Below, in pieces: positions 56,435 to 64,000 of a stretch of DNA of 64,000 nt. This stretch comes from Plasmopara viticola (taxonomy: Eukaryota > Oomycota > Peronosporomycetes > Peronosporales > Peronosporaceae). Each line of letters starts with the position of its first letter. Position 1 is the stretch's first letter. The stretch lies in the NCBI GenBank assembly GCA_001695595.3, contig MBPM02000004.1:682001-746000 (forward strand), read 5' to 3'. The position numbers and the translations under genes were made by a program. The notes beneath the pieces are model-generated. The model did no database searches. It was not told the origin of the DNA and worked only from the letters and a program-made list of their open reading frames with translations.

Positions 56435-57185
56435 TATATCACAATTTGGATGGACCGCCATCTATTACGGCGGCCTTGACGTGTTACTATATTAGAGTTC
56501 ATCTCATGTGACTCAATAAGTCCGGCCTAGATAACGCTCATTACATAGAATTTTTTTCATTTCCGAAATTTATTTGATTGGTTTGGAGAGAAACGACGAC
56601 TAAAGTACAAATAATACTCTTACGTACCGATAATTGCATTGTATTTAGAAACTCGAAGGCTTGTGTGATCCGGAATGCACTCAACGATCCAAGACATTAG
56701 CAATGCCCGATCGTCTTGCAATGCTTTTGCGACCAAATGTTTTGTATGATGCTTGTGTTGTCATTGTGAGGTGTAGAGCGTCGCGTACGAATATGGTGAT
56801 CGATCAGATATAACCAAAAAAACTCGGCATAGCTTCCGTGTTAGCTTGTCGCTCTGAGCATATTAGTGCGTAGTTGGCCGCGTGGTGCTCATATAATGAG
56901 CGTAAGGGTGGCCCAGCGTGCAATGGGAGTTGCCGCAGTATGAATGATCAGAAGGCTCACCTCTACAACTTAAAAATACGTTAGTGCGCTGACCATCAAT
57001 TCACGTCGTGCGAAATTCGGACACGACAAAACTATTGATACCGCCGAGAACGTCGATAAAAGTACTTGTGACTGTGAGTTTTCCATTATTGTTTGCCTCC
57101 AGAAAAAGGATGTTTAATGCTGTAGGACGACATACATCTAATTGAGACGTACACTGCCGTCGATCCGAAAAATTGCCGACATTTT
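56435..57185. other. Unassigned spacer
   Basis: No gene or repeat recognised between the end of R2 and the lectin remnant. Confidence 0.4.
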
Positions 57186-57189
57186 AAAT

Positions 57190-57549
57190 CTTACTATTTG
57201 ATTCGAATGCTTTACGTAATCAACGTGTGTCTTCTAATCGATATTGACACTGTAACTTTTGATCGATGTAATGTACTCTTAAGGACCCAGGAAGACATCT
57301 CGACAAGTTTGGTCCAAACCATGAAACAGTTCTTTATCATAACTTGACAAAGATCAGATCGTCACGCTAATGCTATCCACAAAGTCGACAACACAAAACT
57401 TTATAATCCTCAAAATTTGCCCAGAGATAGTGACTTTGGCGTCGTCAAATTCACTACCGTGGGGTTCACCAGCCACTTGGCATATTTGAAGTCTCTTGTC
57501 GACCATTCACAAGCTTGAACGTTGCCTGACCTTGAACGAAGAGCTTTAT
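57190..57549 (-). pseudogene. Jacalin-like lectin remnant, copy F
   Basis: The minus strand carries the lectin 5' two-thirds: start position ATA (57549-57547) in place of ATG, CAAGTGGCTGGTGAACCCCA (GGPHG region), TTTGTGGATAGCATTAGCGT, GGTTTGGACCAAACTTGTCGAGATG (LDQNCRD region) and GAGTACATTACATCGAT (EYITS). It is truncated near CATTCGAATC at 57.19 kb, before the GYQLAGF segment, and has several stops. Confidence 0.75.
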
Positions 57550-57644
57550 CGAAGTATATATCGGATGGTACAAAAATAAGTTTATAGATGATCTTCTTTC
57601 TCGAATAAAGGCGCAATTAGGCACATGCAACACAGCAATGGAAG

Positions 57645-57901
57645 TGTTGAGTTGTTGTGCGCAGGAGAAGGCAAAAAGTGAAGTGAATATATTTTTGAGT
57701 CCTTAGTTCGCTACCCTGTGCTACCTCTAAGCCTATCCTTCTAGATCCTTCTAGAAGGTTCGTCGTGACGTCATCTAATGACGTCATCATCATACCAGTA
57801 CCCAACCGGTATTTGCCGTAATCCCTCCAAGCCTATCCTTCTAGATCCTTCTCGAAGGTTCGTCGTGACGTCACATCAACAGCGGCGTCATATTAATAAC
57901 A
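57645..57901 (+). mobile_element. Copia-type solo LTR with internal 100-bp duplication
   Basis: Begins TGTTGAG and ends AATAACA. Near the left end it carries AAGTGAAGTGAATATATTTT, matching the LTR of the intact copia. Flanks are GGAAG and GGAAA, an imperfect target duplication. The block AAGCCTATCCTTCTAGATCC continuing to CGTCGTGACGTCA is present twice (about 57,730 and 57,830). Each has a TGACGTCA-type palindrome and an inner TTCTAGAAGG hairpin. It lies about 95 bases upstream of lectin remnant F. Confidence 0.65.
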
Positions 57902-57979
57902 GGAAAAAATCAAGAAAAGAAAATTACGAAAAGTTCAAATAAGCATGCAAGGTACATAGAATGGCGACTGCTACGCGGT

Positions 57980-60080
57980 ACATAGAATGGCATATGACTG
58001 CTTTTCGTCATCCGTCTTAGAAGGCGCGAGTGGTGGGTATTAATGCATTTGTTCGATCTTTTATACTTGGTGCCAATATTTAAAACTTCGTGTTTATCAC
58101 ACCATTTTTTTTCTTCAAAGTCCAATTAAAATGTCAGCAAACATGTTTAACCAGAGAACGCAAGATATATTACGCGCTGAACCAGACGACGTAGGCCAAT
58201 GACCCTTAAGATGGGCGCGATAGCTGTTGAAAAATTAGGTCCAACAGAAACCAGTGCTTAACGCTAGTGAAGTCCAGGATAATATGCATCATTGCTATTG
58301 TTTATTGAGTCATGAAAATGTCGTATTTATGTGTATTAATATTCTCAGCGCATTTATGACAATGGATCGGCTAGCAAATCTTTTATCCCTAAACTTTAAA
58401 GAGATCGTCTATTTTGCTGAACTTCTTCGCGATGCCTCAACAGCCACCAAGTTAGGCTTGTACACACCGTTTGTGCTACATAACACAGAGATCTCAAAAG
58501 CAAATTCTCGTTGTTTGCTCTATTTTATAACTATTAATCGAAATTGGTGCACACCAATCGAATCTTGTTTTTATCTTAAGCATACCATAAAGATTTATCC
58601 AGTATTCTTGGGATTTTCATTGTTTGTGCGTTGATGCGCTCGGCTTCAAAATACCTAATATAGCGATGGCGGGTTTAACACAAATGAAGCTCTTGTACGT
58701 CTTCATCAGCATAGCTATTATTCTGACAATGTGTTCCTTCGCATGAGTAACAAGCGCATTAAATCATATTAAATTTTTAAGTACATATCTAAAATGGGAG
58801 CCGCTAACGTTCACCCAGTTTTCGCTAACTTCTACCCAGTCTGTGATTATATAGAACCCCTAACCCCAATACACAACGGTGATTGGTTACAGTTGCCCAA
58901 AAATAGATCCAAGGACTGTAATCTCCAACGAGATAGCGCATCGCATCGTCATCTCTTACTCAATGTCCACCAAAACGCACATTTTTAACGTCAAGACACT
59001 TCAGCTTTTACGATCTTCACAATATACTGCCTCCAAGATATCTCAGAGCGTACCTACGGCAGTCTGAAAGAGGCACGCGATACGCTCGACAACCTATTGC
59101 TGAATGAAGGATTTCACGTGGCCACCTGAGGTTACTGCGCAGCAGCTAGAGGAGCTGGAAGCATTGACGGAAGTGAACCACGGGTAATGTCGGTGGTGTC
59201 AAGGCACACGCTAACACTGTCTGGAGGCATTTTGGCATTGACGCATGCCTGCGTTAGAATCATGCTCCTAATAGTCCACAAACAAATGAGTTCTCCCCCC
59301 CCAAAGTGACTACAGCAGATTCTGCATTCAAATTGACATGGGAAAAAAGTAGATTCGAGCAAAGCTGCCTTTTCTGTATTTTGTCACGAAAGAGGCAATT
59401 ATAGCCAATCACCGTTGTGTATTGGGGCAGAGCGAGTATAATCAGGTAGAAAGATAAAACAAGAAAGTTTCGATAAAAAGTTTTAGACAATCCGTCATTT
59501 TTTCAGGTAGAGCAAGAGAGAATGTCATGGAGCTAGGTCCTCGAGCAACTGACTCAAAATACTTAACCTTTTGCCACTCAGGAGTGACTTCGAGCATCAG
59601 CTAACGCGCGCTTGGACACATCTTTGAGAATTGCTTACGTAAAAAAGCCTTACTTTATAATCGTGTTTGTTACGGGTATATTTTAAATGGGAGCCGCCAA
59701 CTTCCACCCAGTTTCCACTTCCACCCAGTCTGTGGACAGCTGCTGTCAAAACTTTGGAAGCAAACATTTTAGGCTTAGATATTGTCAAAACTTTTAATGA
59801 TTAGTATTGAATATCATGGGTGGCTTCAGCAAGGTAGTATGGCGAGGTCCTATTACTGCGCGTGCGGAATTCTGCAAGCCACAAAACAGAGTTCGTAGAA
59901 GACAGTACTTGCTAGCGCGTGCTTGACAATAGCTCGATGGAAAAAGAAGGATCTCAGGCTTAGGCAAATCGTGGCGTAAGACAGCGTCAATGAAATGCAT
60001 GCGATATCAGCCGCGGTGATTGATTCTGGGACTGATCCAGATATACGTAATGTAAGTCATCGACAATGTTTGTCAAGACT
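57980..60080 (-). repeat. Inverted and rearranged copy R3 of the large repeat
   Basis: 57,990-58,793 is the reverse complement of about 54,665-55,440; 59,800-60,050 is the reverse complement of about 54,070-54,330. In between, 59,495-59,690 matches 54,447-54,665 in direct orientation, so a segment has flipped. Identity with R2 is high, so R2 and R3 are closer than either is to R1. Confidence 0.75.
58864..59427. mobile_element. MITE-like element with 34-bp terminal inverted repeats
   Basis: Left end 58864-58897 and right end 59394-59427 are inverted repeats with three mismatches in 34 bases, both ends starting CCCCAATACACAACGGTGAT read inward. Total length 564 bases. No transposase frame is recognised inside, and no clear target duplication flanks it, so the superfamily is undetermined. 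It sits in the rearranged zone of copy R3. Confidence 0.75.
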
Positions 60081-60329
60081 TTGTCACCAGTGGAACAAGT
60101 TGCAGGGGCAGGGGCATGGCTTCACATACCAATCGATTCACACGAACGAAGCGAGTTACTATTTCACTGATATAATTGACGTCTGTAGAACTTGTGCATC
60201 GCTGCCCTTTAAAAAGTTTGCGGTATGCTGAAGCTTCATGGTTTTCGTAAATGATCCTTCCGGGAGTTAGGAGCGACGATACGCGGAGAGTTGAATCGAG
60301 TAAAGTTCATGATGAACACATTGATGCGA
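60081..60329. other. Unassigned spacer
   Basis: No feature recognised between copy R3 and the putative LTR of the broken copia. Confidence 0.4.
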
Positions 60330-60679
60330 TGGTAACGCCGTAAGCAGGACTTCTCAGACAGCACCTTAGTAATCTTCTACCGATGGGTAACACATAATTT
60401 AAGACGTACGACTCAGAGTCTTCTATAACTACTTCATCAAGCAGCGATGTCTCTCTCTTCAACAAACTAATGACCACAATTTGCACATGTTCTTAGCCTT
60501 ATTACAATTAGATTGTCGCAGAGCAAAATGGAAAGTAAGTTCATAGGAATAAAGCAAACTTTCGGCTCTAACTCACTTATAGCCACGTGTTCTTCTGTCT
60601 CGATATTCTCGAATGTGACTATTTCTCTTATATGTCAAGTTGGCACATACTGTGGGACACCCAATTAGAGGTCGTTACA
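60330..60679 (-). repeat. Putative 3' LTR of the broken copia element
   Basis: In minus orientation it would begin TGTAACGACC at 60679, right after a purine tract (GTTGAGGGGGAT), and end GGCGTTACCA at 60330. The ends are near-inverted, as in LTRs. The pol stop codon lies a few codons inside the LTR. The left boundary is tentative because the matching 5' LTR is outside the window. Confidence 0.45.
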
Positions 60680-63600
60680 ATCCCCCTCAACTTGACAGTC
60701 CACAAGTCCGCATGCGTCACGAAGCTTCACAAAACGTGGCGTCGGAATGGCCTTCGTTAACATATCCGCCAGCTGAGACTCCGATGGTAGGTACTCCACC
60801 TTGATGGTGCCCTTCTCGACGTAGTCACGGACGAAGTGAGCTCGGAGGTCGATGTGCTTGGCGCGTGGGGTGTATCCGTGGTTACTTGCCATACTAATCG
60901 CCGACTGGTTGTCCATGTAGATCGTCGACGCACTCGACACGTTTACACCCATCTCTGTGAGGAGGAAACGCAGCCACAGTACTTCGTGAGCGGTAAGTGC
61001 GAGAGCCATGTACTCGGCTTCAGCAGTTGATAACGCGACGGTCGCTTGACGCTTGCTCTTGTAGATGACCGTACCGTCAGCCATCTTCACCATCACACCA
61101 GACGTCGAGCGTCGCGTCTCCTTATCACCACCCCAGTTCGCGTCGCAGTATGTCACGATATTCTTGCCCTTTGCCGTGTAGTGGATGCCGATCGAATCAG
61201 CGGCCTTAAGGTAGCGAAGTACACACAGCGCAGCATTCCAATGCATCTCACGCGGCGTATCGAGGTACTGAGAGAGTATCGACAGCACGAAGCCAATGTC
61301 GGGACGTGTGGCATTGGCAACGTACAGCATTGATCCGATTAGTTTGCGGTACATATTTTTGTCTGTGCAAACACCGTGCTTGTCGGATGGGCTGAGATCT
61401 TGACCAATTACCATTGGGTTGCGGACACCATGAGCAGATACTTGACCAAAACGCTCGAGCAACTTGATTATAAACTGAGATTGCTTCACCACCATTTCAC
61501 CAAGTTTACGATCGTGAAGTACTTCCATCCCGAGAACGAAACGAGCATCACCGAGTGATTTGACCGTGAAGTGCGACGCAAGACCAGTACACACGGATCG
61601 CGCTTGTTCCTCTGTTTGCAACCAACAAGTAGATCGTCCACGTAGAGCACCACAAAAACCGCGGCCGCTGGGTCACTGTCATCTCGTCGAACGAAGAGAC
61701 AAGGATCAGCTCGACACAGTTCGAAACCGATACGCTTGAACACATCGCGGATGGTACGGTACCACACAGCTGCAGCTTGCTTGAGTCCATTGAGGCTGCG
61801 GCGGAGTCTGCAAACCAATTCCGGCGCCACATTCACTCCTTCAGGGGGATTCATAAACACTGTTTCGTCAAGCTTGCCATTTAGAAATGCGGTATCGATG
61901 TCAAACTGGCGAATCATGAGGTGTCGAGAGCAGCACAATGCGAGAAAGACCCGGATAGTGTTCATGCTTGCCACTGGTGAGTATGTGTGGGTACAGTCTA
62001 TGCCGCGAGTCTGGAGGAAACCTCGAGCGACCAGACGTGCCTTGTATCGCTTTGCCGCTCCATTCTCGTCGTACTTTCTCGCGAATACCCATTTGCATCC
62101 GATCACCTTGTTTCCTTGAGGTCGTCGCACCATGTCCCACGTGTGGCTCCGTACAAGCGATCGAATCTCAGCACGAATAGCTTCCTTCCATTGTGGAGCG
62201 TCAGGGGCCGCCAACGCTTCAGCGTATGATGTAGACAGCTCAGACACCGCCAACGCAATTTCGTACTCGTTCAGGCGTGGTCGCTTGCTTTCTGGTTTTG
62301 GCTCATCGTCATTTTCAGCGCCACCAAGATGCAAAGGCATATCTCCATCAGTCAGTAGACGCGGTTGTTCATACGTGATCGACCGAGGGCGAATGGAACC
62401 ACCACTGAAAACTATGCGATTCTCTGATGCATCGACGCCGACGCCAACACCTTCACCATGAGGGATAATTGCTGACGGTATGCACGGATCACGTGCGGCA
62501 GCACGGACGAGGTCAAAGCTCGGGTTGAGATGCTGGACGATGGCGGGGCGATCGATCGATCGACTTGGATGTTGTGAGTGCGGGACGATATCGCAATCAG
62601 GACGCTGGGCAAGCTGCATCTTCTGATCTTCGGTAGCAGTAGCAGGACTGATGCGCTGGACAATTTGCATCTGGCTGTTACTCCCCCTGTCCAAAGCATC
62701 AGTAGGAACGGGTGAGATTTGAGCATCGGTAGGGGGCACTTCTTCCATTTCAACGTCGGCGGCATCGTCAATATCCGCAGTTGCACCATGGTCGTTCTCA
62801 TTCACTGGTCGCGGTGGCGTTAACTCACGGAATCGTGATCATTGATGCTAACCACCTAAGGAGAGCAACTTGGGTCATCACTGACGGCATGGAACGTGTC
62901 TGGTGGTCGCTCATTCAGATGCACCGATCGCGAAATCACGATGCGCTCGTCGTCGTAGTCCCACAAACGGTACGCTTTCGAACCATCAGCGTATCCAAGG
63001 AAGAGGCAACGGTGAGCTCGAGGAACAAGTTTGCCTACGTTTGGCTTGTCAACATGTACGTGGCCACGAGCACCAAATACACGAAGGTCTTCGAGTGACT
63101 GGCGCTTTCCGGTTAATACTTTGAGGGGGCTCTGATCCGGTCGCGCAGTCTTCGGGATACGGTTGACGATGTAAGCTGCAGTCCGAAACGCTTCAGCCCA
63201 CCACACACGGTCCACTTGCATGTAATGTAGCATCGATCGGGCCATGTCAGCTATGGTCCGGTTCATACGCTCAACGGTCCCATTTTGCTGGGGGCTGTAT
63301 GGCGCACTCGTCCGGTGAATGATCTCTTTGGACGCACAGAACTTGCCGAAGCGCTTGCTCACATATTCACCACCGTTGTCACTACGAACACACATCACCT
63401 TGCAGTCGTGTTGCACCTTAACCTGAGTGCAAAATGCCTTGAAGCAATCGAACACTTATGACTTCTGCTTGATGAAGTTGACGAACACTACTCGGCTGGA
63501 GTCGTCCACGAAAACCACGATGTATACTGCACCACCCTTGGACTTCGGTTCAATTGGCCCCATCACATCCGTGTGCACAATCTCGAATGGGCGACTTGTC

Positions 63601-64000
63601 TTTATCTCGCAACCCGATTGGTGTACGAACGAGCTCGTGGTCATTTTTCCTTGCGCGCAGCCACCACAAACACTACCATCCGATTGAGACAAAGCCATAG
63701 GGGAGATACCATCGCACGCGCGAGCAACTAGCTTTAGCTTGGTATCGGAGACGTGCCCCAGGCGCGCGTGGATAACTTCGTAGGTTTTATCACTTGACTC
63801 ACCATCAACTGCCGTATATGCGTTGCCTTCCGTTCTGTACTTCAGTCCACACGCGTACAATTTCCCTATCCGAGGGACTCGAACAATCACGCGGCCATTC
63901 AGCGAGATGGAGGCACCGGTCTTGTCGAACTGCACAGCGAGGTTCTTGGACATGAGTGCAGGAACCGACAGTAGCTTTCCGTCCAATTTCTGAACGTGGA
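60665..64000 (-). pseudogene. Broken copia gag-pol, runs off the window
   Basis: A second copia family, about half as similar to the intact one. On the minus strand from 64,000: pre-integrase and integrase start (63986-63456, with HARLGH, CGGC and VHTDVMGP), a premature TAA at 63456-63458, the rest of integrase (63455-62856, with CVRSDNGGEYV and QQNGTVERMNRT), a frame change near 62.85 kb, RT (62805-61600, with GCKWVFARK and YVDDLLVG), a frame change near 61.61 kb, then RT end and RNase H (61621-60665, with CDANWGG, ALSTAEAEYMAL and DNQSAIS). Catalytic residues are retained. With three lesions it cannot make a full polyprotein. Gag and protease lie beyond the right edge. Confidence 0.9.

Noticed and set aside
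1..64000. RXLR or Crinkler effector genes
   Set aside because: No frame combines a signal peptide with a downstream RxLR/dEER or LxLFLAK motif.

Overview
This looks like repeat-rich, AT-leaning nuclear DNA from a filamentous eukaryote, most likely a plant-associated oomycete (Phytophthora or downy-mildew type). The reasons are the mix of Ty1/copia, Ty3/gypsy and APE-type LINE elements, the very low gene density, short intronless genes for small secreted proteins, and no bacterial operon structure. The oomycete call is inference; no rRNA, housekeeping gene or phylogenetic marker is present.

The only host-type genes I can defend form a small family of secreted jacalin-like (beta-prism) lectins. 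Two copies are intact: about 22.4-21.9 kb (minus, 188 codons) and 39.97-40.5 kb (plus, 180 codons). Four more are decayed: 29.25 kb plus, 37.7 kb minus, 50.8 kb plus and 57.5 kb minus. A seventh locus (45.5-46.0 kb) keeps only the upstream region. The copies are arranged as two head-to-head divergent pairs (22/29 kb and 37.7/40 kb) and share upstream and downstream DNA, so the duplicated unit is larger than the coding region.

Most of the rest is transposon. From left to right: a decayed L1-like LINE on the minus strand (about 8.3-11.9 kb); a gypsy solo LTR (12.05-12.49 kb, minus); a heavily decayed chromodomain-type gypsy element with both LTRs (14.14-20.60 kb); a nested block in which a second, RTE-like LINE (22.78-28.41 kb, 13-bp target duplication) contains a full-length copia element with identical LTRs and one open 1368-codon frame (23.92-28.38 kb, 5-bp target duplication); a 5' portion of an L1-like LINE (40.98-45.4 kb) interrupted by a 329-bp deletion derivative of the 23-kb LINE; a 100-bp tandem satellite ending in a perfect 71-bp inverted repeat (48.19-49.53 kb); a second 5' fragment of the L1-like LINE (51.24-51.9 kb); a copia-type solo LTR (57.65-57.90 kb); a MITE-like element with 34-bp inverted ends (58.86-59.43 kb); and a broken copia polyprotein running off the right edge (60.3-64.0 kb).

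An unclassified dispersed repeat of 4-5 kb appears at 30.3-35.1 kb and 52.1-56.4 kb and, rearranged and inverted, at 58.0-60.1 kb. Its fragments recur near 4.7 and 6.4 kb. The window is best read as a lectin gene cluster expanded by segmental duplication and then invaded in several datable layers. Homology claims come from reading the sequence by eye; no alignments or searches were run.
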